Shown: one piece after another, positions 34,659 through 47,676 of the stretch
Position numbering within the stretch: position 1 is the stretch's first letter
Layout of the letters: each line of letters begins with the position of its first letter
Assembly (NCBI GenBank): GCA_964017155.1
Contig: OZ024857.1
Span: 12,660,284-12,724,283 of the forward strand
Direction of reading: 5' to 3'
DNA length: 64,000 nucleotides
Source of the DNA: Oasisia sp. SBJ-2009
Taxonomy: Eukaryota; Annelida; Polychaeta; Sabellida; Siboglinidae
The notes under the pieces: generated by a model
What the model was told of the DNA's origin: nothing
The model's input: only the letters and a program-made list of their open reading frames with translations
Databases searched by the model: none
Program-made: the position numbers and the translations under genes

Positions 34659-36730
34659 AGTTGTTATAAGCAATGTGCATATTCCCCATGGCCAAAGTAA
34701 CTATCGTTGTCATTGACACAGTGTGGTTTCAATGTAATATTTCATTCTCTCATATCTTTTCTCAAACTGCCAGCATTAAGTCTTATTTCCAACACACTAC
34801 AGAATGCATTCCCAATGCTTATTTTTTGCATCCTTCATTGCACCAAATGCCGACCAATTCCAATGAATATTGTCACTGAATACCATAATTCAACTTTTAG
34901 GAGCCAAGGCCATCTTGTCAGTCTAAAATCCTCATCAAGAGTGCCTGGATGGTCAGTTTTTTTTTATGGGGGGTGGGGTAACTTTATAAGCTATGTATTA
35001 TTTACTTAAAGGGATATGTCAAGACTGAATACATGACATGAAAGAGGAATAAGTCATCTGTCTATCTGTACCACTGCCACATGTCTGTCTATAGCTGTCC
35101 TCAAAGGAAAGTCCAAGATGCATCAGGATCTATGACAGGCTTACAGGAAGTGTGACTGGGGATGCCTTTGATGTGATATTGGCCTGTAAGCTCTGTGAGG
35201 ATATAACAATCATTGATCCATTGTTCTGAGCATGTGCACTAATTGGGCTGTGTAATGGCATTACATTTGACAAGTTGTGTTACCTCACTTTTCTGAAATC
35301 CCCATTTTAATGTGAAATATGGACATTATTATGTAGGGTAGGAGTGACATGACTGTTTTTGTAAAAATAATTATTTCACAATATGGTAACAACAGACTAT
35401 GCATGCTTTTCTTGCAGACTATATGGTTGGCTGTCACAGACATATTCTCTATGCATATATATGCAAGCTGTCAGTTGCAGTGTGGTCAGCACCATAAGAG
35501 GGTTTTTGTTTATTTATACAATATTGGCCCATAAAATAAGGCGTGGGTGGTCATTTGTAAAGTGGGTAAAAAAATACCAGATTAAGGGATGACATTGATT
35601 TTTTGGCCTCCTGCATGATATCTATGTAGCTTTCAAAAGAGCCTAAATTAAAGGTTTAAAAAAAATCAAAATTCTTATTAATAACTGGGTTAGGAAGCTC
35701 CATGGCAACAGAAATGCTAGGTGCCATTTTTGCATTTCAGATGATGTTGCTGCTACAGAGGTGTGTGAGAAATGTAGTTTTGTCCACAAATGGTCACTGT
35801 TATGTGTGAAAAAGTTCTTGAAAATGTAAATATTTGCCAGATATGAAATATGGTGCTAGTAATTGTATACCTTTACACAGGGGACACAAACAAAGTTATG
35901 ATGGCTGGCACATGTATCGTGACAGCTATTTTGATTTTTGTAAAAACACAGAATCATTCATGCTGACTCTATGTATAGTTTAGCTTAAAAAAGACTCAAT
36001 GCATGCCATGTATCAACCTTATTATTTTGGATTGACACTGTGTTGGTAAAAACAGGAGTTACTGTCTTCATCAGGACATATGCTTTGGGCATGGGCAATT
36101 TGAAGACTACTTATTAAACCTGGACATTGAAATAATGCTGAAGTCAAACTTACTATTTTAAGTGGTGTAGAATGCTGTGGACTGTATATAATGAAGAGAC
36201 TGCTGTCATTTCAGCGTTGATGATGACATTTTTGTGTTGGAGGTTCTCTGCATGCATGGCTCAGATGTAATGCTCTGAATGGCATAGGCCAAGTAACTCA
36301 GCCATTCCTCCATTGTGGTCGCATGTATTGGTATGTCTCGGCAAGTTGATCATGTATTTTGAAAAGGGCTATATACTGTATATTGAGTGTACAAATGCAT
36401 TGCATTGAAATGTGCATGTGCATGTATGTGCACACACATATGCGTGTATATACGTACATGCACACATGCACGCGCGGGCACACACACACTCTGCCTGGTT
36501 TTGTGTAGTCATTATTTGCCTTGAGTAGCTGTGTCAGTCTTCATCCAACTGTGTTGAACCCAGTGAGTAAGGAGGCTCACCGAGTTGTCAAAGTTGTCAA
36601 AATTGTATATGTTCTCTCCTTTTTATCATAGGTATCACTGCTAATAAGAAATATACCTTTTAGGCCATGTATTTTCTGCTTTATTTATTTGTGAAATAAA
36701 ATATATGTCCTAATTACCATTTCAATGCCA
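34659..36730. repeat. Satellite unit 11 (hybrid type as unit 7)
   Basis: Same unit 2/unit 3 mosaic as unit 7, including the 38-bp deletion near 34755, which shows the crossover predates duplication of the 10.95 kb period. Tract ends 36489. Confidence 0.92.
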
Positions 36731-38838
36731 GTTGTTATAAGCAATGTGCATATTCCCCATGGCCAAAGTAACTATCCTTGTCATTGACACAGTGTGGTTT
36801 CAATGAAATATTTTATTCTCTCATACATAAAGTGTTATGTCATATGTTCATGATATGGTTGACTTTTTTCTCAAACCGCCAGCATTAAGTCTTATTTCCA
36901 CCACACTACAGAATGCATTCCCAATGCTTATTTTTTGGGCATCCTTCATTGCACCAAATGCAGACCAATTCCAATGAATATTGTCACTGAATACCATAAT
37001 TCAACTTTTAGGAGCCAAGGCCATCTTGTCAGTCTAAAATCCTCATCAAGAATGCCTGGATGGTCAGTTTTTTATGGGGGGTGGGATAACTTTATAAGCT
37101 ATGTATTATTTACTTAAAGAGATATGTCAAGAGTGAATACATGACATGAAAGAGGAATAAGTCATCTGTCTATCTATGCCACTGCCACATGTCTGTCTAT
37201 AGCTGTCCTCAAAGGAAAGTCCAAGATGCATCAGGATCTATGACAGGCTTACAGGAAGTGTGACTGGGGATGCCTTTGATGTGATATTGGCCTGTAAGCT
37301 CTGTGAGGATATAACAATCATTGATCCATTGTTCTGAGCATGTGCACTAATTGGGCTGTGTAATGGCATTACATTTGACAAGTTGTGTTACCTCACTTTT
37401 CTGAAATCCCCATTTTAATTTGAAATATGGACATTATTATGTAGGGTAGGAGTGACATAATTGTTTTTGTAAAAATAATTATTTCACAATATGGTAACAA
37501 CAGACTATGCATGCTTTTCTTGCAGACTATATTGTTGGCTGTCACAGACATATTCTCTATGCATATATATGCAAGCTGTCAGTTGCAGTGTGGTCAGCAC
37601 CATAAGAGGGTTTTTTTTATTTATACAATATTGGCCCATAAAATAAGGCGTGGGTGGTCATTTGTAAAGTGGGTAAAAAAATACCAGATTAAGGGATGAC
37701 ATTGATTTTTTGGCCTCCTGCATGATATCTATGTAGCTTTCAAAAGAGCCTAAATTAATGGTTTAAAAAAAAAATCAAAATTCTTATTAATAACTGGGTT
37801 AGGAAGCTCCATGGCAACAGAAATGCTAGGTGCCAGTTTTGCATTTCAGATGATGTTGCTGCTACAGAGGTGTGTGAGAAATGTAGTTTTGTCCACAAAT
37901 GGTCACTGTTATGTGTGAAAAATTCTTGAAAATGTAAATATATGCCAAATATTAAATATGGTGCTAGTAATTGTATACCTTTACACAGGGGACACAAACA
38001 AAGTTATGATGGCTGGCACATGTATCGTGACAGCTATTTTGACTTTTGTAGAAAAACAGAATCATTCATGCTGACTCTATGTAAAGTTTAGTCTAAAAAA
38101 GACTCAATGCATGCCATATATCAACCTTATTATTTTGGATTGACACTGTGTTGGTATAAACAGGAGTTACTATCTGCATCAGGACATATGCTTTGGGCAT
38201 GGGCAATTTGAAGACTACTTAGTAAACCTGGACATTGAAATAATGCTGAAGTCAAACTTACTATTTTAAGTGGTGTAGAATGCTCTGGACTGTATATAAT
38301 GAAGAAACTGCTGTCATTTCAGCGTTGATGATGACATTTTTGTGTTGGAGGTTATCTGCATGCATGACTCAGATGTAATGCTCTGAATGGCATAGGCCAG
38401 GTAACTCAGCCATTCCTCCATTGTGGTCGTATGTATTGGTATGTCTCGGCAAGTTGATCATGTATTTTGAAAAGGGCTATATACTGTATATTGAGTGTAC
38501 AGATGCATTGCATTGAAATGTGCATATGCATGTATGTACACACACATATGCGTGTATATACGTACATGCACGCATGCACGCGCGGGCACATACACACTCT
38601 GCCTGGTTTTGTCTAGTCATTATTTGCCTTGAGTAGCTGTGTCAGTCTTCATCCAACTGTGTTGAACCCAGTGAGTAAGGAGGCTCACCGAGTTGTCAAA
38701 GTTGTAAAAATTGTATATGTTCTCTCCTTTTTATCATAGGTATCACTGCTAATAAGAAATATACCTTTTAGGCCACATATTTTCTGCTTTATCTATGTGT
38801 GAAATAAAATATATGTCCTAATTACCATTTCAATGCCA
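36731..38838. repeat. Satellite unit 12 (unit 4 type)
   Basis: As unit 8, with private changes: AAGAATGCCTGG near 37049, a GTTTTTTTTATT run replacing GTTTTTGTTTATT near 37611, and TGCCAGTTTTGC near 37832. Tract ends 38597. Confidence 0.93.
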
Positions 38839-40950
38839 GTTGTTATATTAGCATTGTGCATATTCCCCATGGCCAAAGTAACTATCGTTGTCATTGACAC
38901 AGTGTGGTTTCAATGTAATATTTTATTTTCTCATACATAAAGTGTTATGTCATAGGTTCATGATATGGTTGACTTTTTTCTCAAACCGCCAGCATTAAGT
39001 CTTATTTCCACCACACTACAGAATGCATTCCCAATGCTTATTTTTTACATCCTTCATTGCACCAAATGCAGACCAATTCCAATTAATATTGTCACTGAAT
39101 ACCATAATTCAACTTTTAGGAGCCAAGGCCATCTTGTCAGTCTAAAATCCTCATCAAGAGTGCCTGGAAGGTCAGTTTTTTATGGGGGGTGGGATAACTT
39201 TATAAGCTATGTATTATTTACTTAAAGAGATATGTCAAGACTGAATACATGACATGAAAGAGGAATAAGTCATCTGTCTATCTATACCACTGACACAATT
39301 GTCTCTCACTAGCTGTCCTCAAAGGAAAGTCCAAGAGGCATCAGGTTTTATGACAGGCTTACAGGAAGTGTGACTGGGGATGCCTTTGATGTGATATTGG
39401 CCTGTAAGCTCTGTGAGGATACAGCAATCATTGATCCATTGTTCTGAGCATGTGCACTAATTGGGCTGTGTAATGGAATTACATTTGACAAGTTGTGTTA
39501 CCTCACTTTTCTGAAATCCCCATTTTAAAGTGAAATATGGACATTATTATGTAGGGTAGGAGTGACATAACCGTTTTTGTAAAAATAATTATTTCACAAT
39601 ATGGTAAAAACAGACTATGCATGTTTTTCTTGCAGATTATATGGTTGGCTGTCACAGACATATTCTCTATGCATATATACGCAAGCTGTCAGTTGCAGTG
39701 TGGTCAGCACCTTAAGAGGGTTTTTGTTTATTTATACAATATTGGCGCATAAAATAAGGCGTGGGTGGTCATTTGTAAAGTGGGTAAAAAAAATACCAGA
39801 TTAAGGGATGACATTGATTTTTTGGCCTCGTGCATGATAAATAGGTAGCTTTCAAAAGAGCCTAAATTAAAGGTTTTAAAAAAATCCAAATTCCTAATAA
39901 CTGGGTTAGAAAGCTCCATGGCAACATAAATGCTAGGTGCCATTTTTGCATTTCAGATGATGTTGCTGCTATAGAGGTGTGTGAGAAATGTAGTTTTGTC
40001 CACAAATGGTCACTGTTATGTGTGAATAAGTTCTTGAAAATGTAAATATATGCCAAATATGAAATATGGTGCTAGTAATTGTATACCTTTACACAGGGGA
40101 CACAAACAAAGTTATGATGGCTGGCACATGCATCGTGACAGCTATTTTGATTTTTGTAGAAAAACAGAATCATTCATGCTGACTCTATGTATAGTTTAGT
40201 CTAAAAAAGACTCAATGCATGCCATGTATCAACCTTATTATTTTGGATTGACACTGTGTTGGTAAAAACAGGAGTTACTGTCTGCATCAGGATATATGCT
40301 TTGGGCATGGGCAATTTGAAGACTACTTATTAAACCTGGACATTGAATTAATGCTGAAGTCAAACTTACTATTTTAAGTGGTGTAGAATGCTGTGGACTG
40401 TATATAATGAAGAGACTGCTGTCATTTCAGCGTTGATGATGATATTTTTGTGTTGGAGGTTCTCTGCATGCATGACTCAGATGCAACGCTCTTAACTGCA
40501 TAGGCCAGGTAACTCAGCCATTCCTCCATTGATTGTGGTCGCATGTATTGGTATGTCTCGGCAAGTTGATCATGTATTTTGAAAAGGGCTATATACTGTA
40601 TATTGAGTGTACAGACGCATTGCATTGAAATGTGCATGTGCATGTATGTACACACACATATGCGTGTATATACGTACATACACGCATGCACGCGCGGGCA
40701 CATACACACTCTGCCTGGTTTTGTCTAGTCATTATTTGCCTTGAGTAGCTGTGTCAGTCTTCATCCAACTGTGTTGAACCCAGTGAGTAAGGAGGCTCAC
40801 CGAGTTGTCAAAGTGGTCAAAATTGTATATGTTCTCTCCTTTTTATCATAGGTATCACTGCTAATATGAAATATACCTTTTAGGCCATGTATTTTCTGCT
40901 TTATCAATGTGTGAAATAAAATATATGTCCTAATTACAATTTTAATGCCA
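38839..40950. repeat. Satellite unit 13 (unit 5 type)
   Basis: As unit 9 but keeps GCAACATAAATG as unit 5 does, so the unit 9 difference is private to period 2. Tract ends 40709. Confidence 0.93.
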
Positions 40951-43063
40951 ATTATTATAAGCAATGTGCATATTCCCCATGGCCAAAGTAACTATCGTTG
41001 TCATTGACACAGTGTGGTTTCAATGTAATATTTTATTTTATCATACATAAAGTGTTATGTCATAGGTTCATGATATGGTTGACTTTTTTCTCAAACCGCC
41101 AGCATTAAAGTCTTATTTCCACCACACTACAGAATGCATTCCCAATGCTTATTTTTTGCATCCTTCATTGCACCAAATGCAGACCAGTTCCAATGAATAT
41201 TGTCACTGAATACCATAATTCAACTTTTAGGAGCCAAGGCCATCTTGTCAGTCTAAAATCCTCATCAAGAGTGCCTGGATGGTCAGTTTTTTATGGGGGG
41301 TGGGATAACTTTATAAGCTATGTATTATTTACTTAAAGGGATATGTCAAGACTGAATACATGACATGAAAGAGGAATAAGTCATCTGTCTATCTGTACCA
41401 CTGCCACATGTCTGTCTATAGCTGTCCTCAAAGGAAAGTCCAAGATGCATCAGGATCTATGACAGGCTTACAGGAAGTGTGACTGGGGATGCCTTTGATG
41501 TGATATTGGCCTGTAAGCTCTGTGAGGATATAACAATCATTGATCCATTGTTCTTAGCATGTGCACTAATTGGGCTGTGTAATGGCATTACATTTGACAA
41601 GTTGTGTTACCTCACTTTTCTGAAATCCCCATTTTAATGTGAAATATGGACATTATTATGTAGGGTAGGAGTGACATAACTGTTTTTGTAAAAATAATTA
41701 TTTCACAATATGGTAAAAACAGACTATGCATGCTTTTCTTGCAGACTATATGGTTGGCTGTCACATACATATTCTCTATGCATATATATGCAAGCTGTCA
41801 GTTGCAGTGTGGTCAGCACGATAAGAGGGTTTTTGTTTATTTATACAATATTGGCCCATAAAATAAGGCGCGGGTGGTCATTTGTAAAGTGGGTAAAAAA
41901 AATACCAGATTAAGGGATGACATTGATTTTTTGGCCTCCTCCATGATATATATGTAGCTTTCAAAAGAGCTTAAATTAAAGGTTTAAAAAAAATCAAAAT
42001 TCTTATTAATAACTGGGTTAGGAAGCTCCATGGCAACAGAAATGCTAGGTGCCATTTTTGCATTTCAGATGATGTTGCTGCTACAGAGTTGTGTGAGAAA
42101 TGTAATTTTGTCCACAAATGGTCACTGTTATGTGTGACAAAGTTCTTGAAAAGGTAAATATATGCCAAATATGAAATATGGTGCTAGTAATTGTATACCT
42201 TTACACAGGGGACACAAACAAAGTTATGATGGCTGGCACATGTATCGTGACAGCTATTTTGATTTTTGTAGAAAAACAGAATCATTCATGCTGACTCTAT
42301 GTATAGTTTAGTCTAAAAAAGACTCAATGCTTGCCATGTATCAACCTTATTATTTTGGATTGACACTGTGTTGGTAAAAACAGGAGTTACTGTCTGCATC
42401 AGGACATATGCTTTTTTGGCATGGGCAATTTGAAGACTACTTATTAAACCTGGACATTGAAATAATGCTGAAGTCAAACTTACTATTTTAAGTGGTGTAC
42501 AATGCTCTGGACTGTATATAATGAAGAGACTGCTGTCATTTCAGTGTTGATGATGACATTTTTGTGTTGGAGGTTCTCTGCATGCATGAGTCAGATGTAA
42601 CGCTCTTAACTGCATAGACCAGGTAACTCAGCCATTCCTCCATTGTGGTCGCATGTATTGGTATGTCTCGGCAAGTTGATCATGTATTTTGAAAAGGGCT
42701 ATATACTGTATATTGAGTGTACAGACGCATTGCATTGAAATGTGCATGTGCATGTATGTGCACACACATATGCGTGTATATACGTACATGCACGCATGCA
42801 CGCGCGGGCACACACACACTCTGCCTGGTTTTGTGTAGTCATTATTTGCCTTGAGTAGCTGTGTCAGTCTTCATCCAACTGTGTTGAACCCAGTGAGTAA
42901 GGAGGCTCACCAAGTTGTCAAAGTTGTAAAAATTGTATATCCTCTCTCCTTTTTATCATAGGTATCACTGCTAATATGAAATATACCTTTTAGGCCATGT
43001 ATTTTCTGCTTTATCAATGTGTGAAATAAAATATATGTCCTAATTACCATTTCAATGCCAGTT
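40951..43063. repeat. Satellite unit 14 (carries LINE 4)
   Basis: Starts ATTATT, a further change from ATTGTT of units 6 and 10. GACATATGCTTTTTTGG replaces GACATTTGCTTTTTTGG. Left LINE flank AGTT at 43060-43063. Tract ends 42819. Confidence 0.93.
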
Positions 43064-43159
43064 TAACAAGATTTAACAAGATTGCCACCTAGAGAATCAA
43101 CTCTAGATGGCAGGTGGACAAGGAAGCCGTTTGGCTTATCGAGAGTCCAACCTATCTAT

Positions 43160-44656
43160 CTAAGTATACCCCGCCCGTCTTAGGTATATGTCAATTTTAT
43201 TTTTAAACATATTAACACTTCTAGCACCTACACAATCAGCTGATAATTTGTTCCATTCGTTTACTATTCTTTGTGAAAATGAAAATTTTCTAATATCTAG
43301 TCTACACTGCTTCTTTGCTAATGCAACTCCATGTCCTCTAGTCCTTCTCTCTTCCTTGACCGTGAAAAAAATATTTCTGTCAATATTTTCATACCCATTC
43401 AATATTTTTAAAACCTCAATCTGATCTCCTCTCAATCTTCTGGTTTCTAGTGTTGTTAGACCACATTTTTTTAGACGCATTTCATAACTAATATTCCTGA
43501 GTTTTGGTATCATTGTTGTTGCTCTCCTTTGTACTCTTTCTAGCATATCAATATCCTTCTTGCGATATGGCCTCCATGCTTGTATACAATATTCTAAATG
43601 AGGCCTAACTATTGTTTTATAAAGCGGTATTATTAGTTCTTTTTCTTTGTACACTATATTTCGCCTAATTAATCCAAGAATTTGGTTTGCCTTCGCTGCT
43701 GCAATTCCACACTGCTCTGATACCTTCATGTCAGCACTAATGGTTAAACCTAAGTCCTTTTCCTTTACAGTAGTATTTAGTACAGTACCACCCATTGTAT
43801 ATTGTGCATTTTCATTCCCATGTCCTGTGTGGAGGCACTTACACTTTCCAAAGTTAAACAGCATTTGCCATTTCTCAGACCATTCTATCAATTTATTTAG
43901 ATCATCTTGTAAATGCTGTTTATCTGCATCACTTTTAATTTTCCTAAACACTTTTGTGTCGTCCGCAAACTTCAACACCTTGCTTGTTATGTCATCATCC
44001 AAATCATTGATATATATTAAGAATAAAATAGGTCCCAATACTGATCCTTGCGGTACTCCACTCAAAACAGATTTCCAATTTGAAACCTCCCCATCAACTA
44101 CTACTCTTTGTCTTCTATCAATAAGCCATTTTTCTATCCAGTTAATCATACTATTTCCTATGCCATGGGCCTTTAGTTTAAGTAGTAATCTTTGGTGTGG
44201 CACTTTGTCAAAGGCTTTTTTTAAATCTAAGTAGATTATATCTACTGGTGATCCCTCATCTACCCACTTTGTGACATCTTCCAAAAAACATAACATATTT
44301 GTTAAGCATGACCTCGCTTTTAAAAACCCATGTTGAGATGTGTTTATCAATTTATTTTTAACAAGAAAATCAACCAAGTGATCTTTAATTAGTCTTTCTA
44401 ATAGTTTACAAATCACCGATGTTAAACTCACTGGTCTATAGTTCTCTGACTTGCTTCTTGATCCTTTTTTAAATAATGGTATGATGTTTGCTTCTTTCCA
44501 TTCTACCGGAACCACTCCTTCCTCTAATGCCAAATTGAACACTGTTGCAAGTGGTATGCTAATTTGTTCTACAATTTCCAGTAGTAATTTGGAAGGAATC
44601 CCATCCACTCCTGGTGATTTATTATCCTTCATATCTCTTATTTTCATAGCTACCAT
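43160..44656 (-). CDS. LINE reverse transcriptase (copy 4)
   Basis: Intact 498-codon frame, apparently identical in protein to copy 2 (Thr in LYKTIVRP). All catalytic motifs are present. Confidence 0.9.
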   Translation of the reverse strand: MVAMKIRDMKDNKSPGVDGIPSKLLLEIVEQISIPLATVFNLALEEGVVPVEWKEANIIPLFKKGSRSKSENYRPVSLTSVICKLLERLIKDHLVDFLVKNKLINTSQHGFLKARSCLTNMLCFLEDVTKWVDEGSPVDIIYLDLKKAFDKVPHQRLLLKLKAHGIGNSMINWIEKWLIDRRQRVVVDGEVSNWKSVLSGVPQGSVLGPILFLIYINDLDDDITSKVLKFADDTKVFRKIKSDADKQHLQDDLNKLIEWSEKWQMLFNFGKCKCLHTGHGNENAQYTMGGTVLNTTVKEKDLGLTISADMKVSEQCGIAAAKANQILGLIRRNIVYKEKELIIPLYKTIVRPHLEYCIQAWRPYRKKDIDMLERVQRRATTMIPKLRNISYEMRLKKCGLTTLETRRLRGDQIEVLKILNGYENIDRNIFFTVKEERRTRGHGVALAKKQCRLDIRKFSFSQRIVNEWNKLSADCVGARSVNMFKNKIDIYLRRAGYT

Positions 44657-44687
44657 TTTTGGGGTTACAGTTAGTGGTCCTAAATAG

Positions 44688-45605
44688 TCACACTCTCTCC
44701 CTTTTGAACTTAGTCTCTAGTACTGGTAATGTACTAATATCTTCCCTGGTAAACACCGAACTAAAGTATTCATTTAGGTTTTCTGCCATTAAGAATTCCT
44801 CCGTTATTATGTTTCCATCACTACCTTCTAGTGGCCCGACCTTATCTTGAACTTTCTGTTTACTTCGAACATACGCATAAAAACTCTTGCTGTCATGTTT
44901 TATGTTGAAAGCTATTTTTTGTTCATAGCTTCTCTTCTAATTTCTAATTTCAGCTGTAGCTTGATTAAGTGCTTCTTTATAAATGGCATAGTCTTCTTCA
45001 CTTCCATTGTGTCTATATGTCTTCCACATCATTTGCTTGTACTTGATTTTTCTAATGGCTTCCTTCGATAAGTGTTTCTTCTTTGACCTTTTCCCCTGTT
45101 TTTTCAAGGGGACAAATTTGTCAACGACGCAGTCAATTTCCCTCTTTAAGATACTCCAGCATTCTGTTGCTGTCTTATTCTTCAGTGTGTTATTCCAGTC
45201 TATCTTCGCTAAATATTCCCTCATGTCCTTATATCTTCCTTTGTGAAAATGTTTCCTGTACCGTATTTTTCTGTTCCGTTCTCCTTTTACTTTGATGATA
45301 AAATGTATCTGGTTATGATCACTACATCCCAGTGGCTCACATATATTGACATTATCAACAAATTCCTTCTGTGAGCTCAAAACTATGTCCAACACGTTCT
45401 TGTCCCTGGTTGGTTCTAACACATGTTGAAAAAGGAAACTATCTTGTACTAAATTTAAAAACTCTTGATCCTCTCTCCCAGTACTCTGTAGAGATGTCCA
45501 CTGTATATGCCCATGGTTAAAATCCCCCATAATAATACAGTCCCGTTTACTCACTTCTTTTATAGCGTTGTGCATTTTTTCATTCTCTTCTATGCTTATG
45601 TTTGG
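44688..45605 (-). pseudogene. LINE endonuclease part (copy 4), nonsense only
   Basis: A single open frame runs from the satellite flank through GDFN and SDHN to the TAG at 44937-44939, then the same frame continues to the shared TGA before the reverse transcriptase. It has no +2 insertion. Confidence 0.85.
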
Positions 45606-47676
45606 AGTTGTTATAAGCAATGTGCATATTCCCCATGGCCAAAGTAACTATCGTTGTCATTGACACAGTGTGGTTTCAATGTAATATTTCATTCTCTCAT
45701 ATCTTTTCTCAAACTGCCAGCATTAAGTCTTATTTCCAACACACTACAGAATCCATTCCCAATGCTTATTTTTTGCATCCTTCATTGCACCAAATGCCGA
45801 CCAATTCCAATGAATATTGTCACTGAATACCATAATTCAACTTTTAGGAGCCAAGGCCATCTTGTCAGTCTAAAATCCTCATCAAGAGTGCCTGGATGGT
45901 CAGTTTTTTTTTATGGGGGGTGGGGTAACTTTATAAGCTATGTATTATTTACTTAAAGGGATATGTCAAGACTGAATACATGACATGAAAGAGGAATAAG
46001 TCATCTGTCTATCTGTACCACTGCCACATGTCTGTCTATAGCTGTCCTCAAAGGAAAGTCCAAGATGCATCAGGATCTATGACAGGCTTACAGGAAGTGT
46101 GACTGGGGATGCCTTTGATGTGATATTGGCCTGTAAGCTCTGTGAGGATATAACAATCATTGATCCATTGTTCTGAGCATGTGCACTAATTGGGCTGTGT
46201 AATGGCATTACATTTGACAAGTTGTGTTACCTCACTTTTCTGAAATCCCCATTTTAATGTGAAATATGGACATTATTATGTAGGGTAGGAGTGACATGAC
46301 TGTTTTTGTAAAAATAATTATTTCACAATATGGTAACAACAGACTATGCATGCTTTTCTTGCAGACTATATGGTTGGCTGTCACAGACATATTCTCTATG
46401 CATATATATGCAAGCTGTCAGTTGCAGTGTGGTCAGCACCATAAGAGGGTTTTTGTTTATTTATACAATATTGGCCCATAAAATAAGGCGTGGGTGGTCA
46501 TTTGTAAAGTGGGTAAAAAAATACCAGATTAAGGGATGACATTGATTTTTTGGCCTCCTGCATGATATCTATGTAGCTTTCAAAAGAGCCTAAATTAAAG
46601 GTTTAAAAAAAATCACAATTCTTATTAATAACTGGGTTAGGAAGCTCCATGGCAACAGAAATGCTAGGTGCCATTTTTGCATTTCAGATGATGTTGCTGC
46701 TACAGAGGTGTGTGAGAAATGTAGTTTTGTCCACAAATGGTCACTGTTATGTGTGAAAAAGTTCTTGAAAATGTAAATATTTGCCAGATATGAAATATGG
46801 TGCTAGTAAGTGTATACCTTTACACAGGGGACACAAACAAAGTTATGATGGCTGGCACATGTATCGTGACAGCTATTTTGATTTTTGTAGAAACACAGAA
46901 TCATTCATGCTGACTCTATGTATAGTTTAGCTTAAAAAAGACTCAATGCATGCCATGTATCAACCTTATTATTTTGGATTGACACTGTGTTGGTAAAAAC
47001 AGGAGTTACTGTCTGCATCAGGACATATGCTTTGGGCATGGGCAATTTGAAGACTACATATTAAACCTGGACATTGAAATAATGCTGAAGTCAAACTTAC
47101 TACCTTAAGTGGTGTAGAATGCTCTGGACTGTATATAATGAAGAGACTGCTGTCATTTCAGCGTTGAGGATGACATTTTTGTGTTGGAGGTTCTCTGCAT
47201 GCATGACTCAGATGTAACGCTCTTAACTGCATAGGCCAGGTAACTCAGCCATTCCTCCATTGTGGTCGCATGTATTGGTATGTCTCGGCAAGTTGATCAT
47301 GTATTTTGAAAAGGGCTACATACTGTATATTGAGTGTACAGACGCATTGCATTGAAATGTGCATGTGCATGTATGTGCACACACATATGCGGGTATATAC
47401 GTACATGCACGCATGCACGCGCGGGCCCACACACACTCTGCCTGGTTTTGTCTAGTCATTATTTGCCTTGAGTAGCTGTGTCAGTCTTCATCCAACTGTG
47501 TTGAACCCAGTGAGTAAGGAGGCTCACCGAGTTGTCAAAGTTGTCAAAATTGTATATGTTATCTCCTTTTATCATAGTTATCACTGCTAATATGAAATAT
47601 ACCTTTTAGGCCATGTATTTTCTGCTTTATCAATGTGTGAAATAAAATATATGTCCTAATTACCATTTCAATGCCA
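45606..47676. repeat. Satellite unit 15 (unit 2 type, short)
   Basis: Has the 38-bp deletion near 45701 and, unlike units 7 and 11, keeps the unit 2 markers in the right half (GTCTGCATCAGG, ACTACATATTAAACC). Its last 500 bp switch to the CGCTCTTAACTGCATAGGCC type. Tract ends 47436. Confidence 0.92.

Larger units (their letters stand above)
32115..43063. repeat. Higher-order repeat period 3 (10,949 bp)
   Basis: LINE copy 3 plus units 11-14. It is nearly identical to period 2 with only scattered differences. Examples are an Ile codon in the reverse transcriptase, a shortened GTTTTT run near 37610, and GCAACATAAATG at 39922 versus GCAACAGAAATG at 28971. The differences argue against a simple copied assembly block. 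Confidence 0.95.
43064..45605 (-). mobile_element. 5'-truncated LINE, copy 4 (2,542 bp)
   Basis: Exactly 10,949 bp right of copy 3. It has the nonsense codon of copies 2 and 3 but not their +2 insertion, so it is intermediate between copy 1 and copies 2/3. It is the last LINE in the window; the satellite continues without LINEs for at least 18 kb. Confidence 0.93.

Noticed and set aside
8111..45605. Four independent LINE insertions into a preferred target site
   Set aside because: Identical 5' truncation, shared private mutations and exact periodic spacing point to amplification of one insertion.
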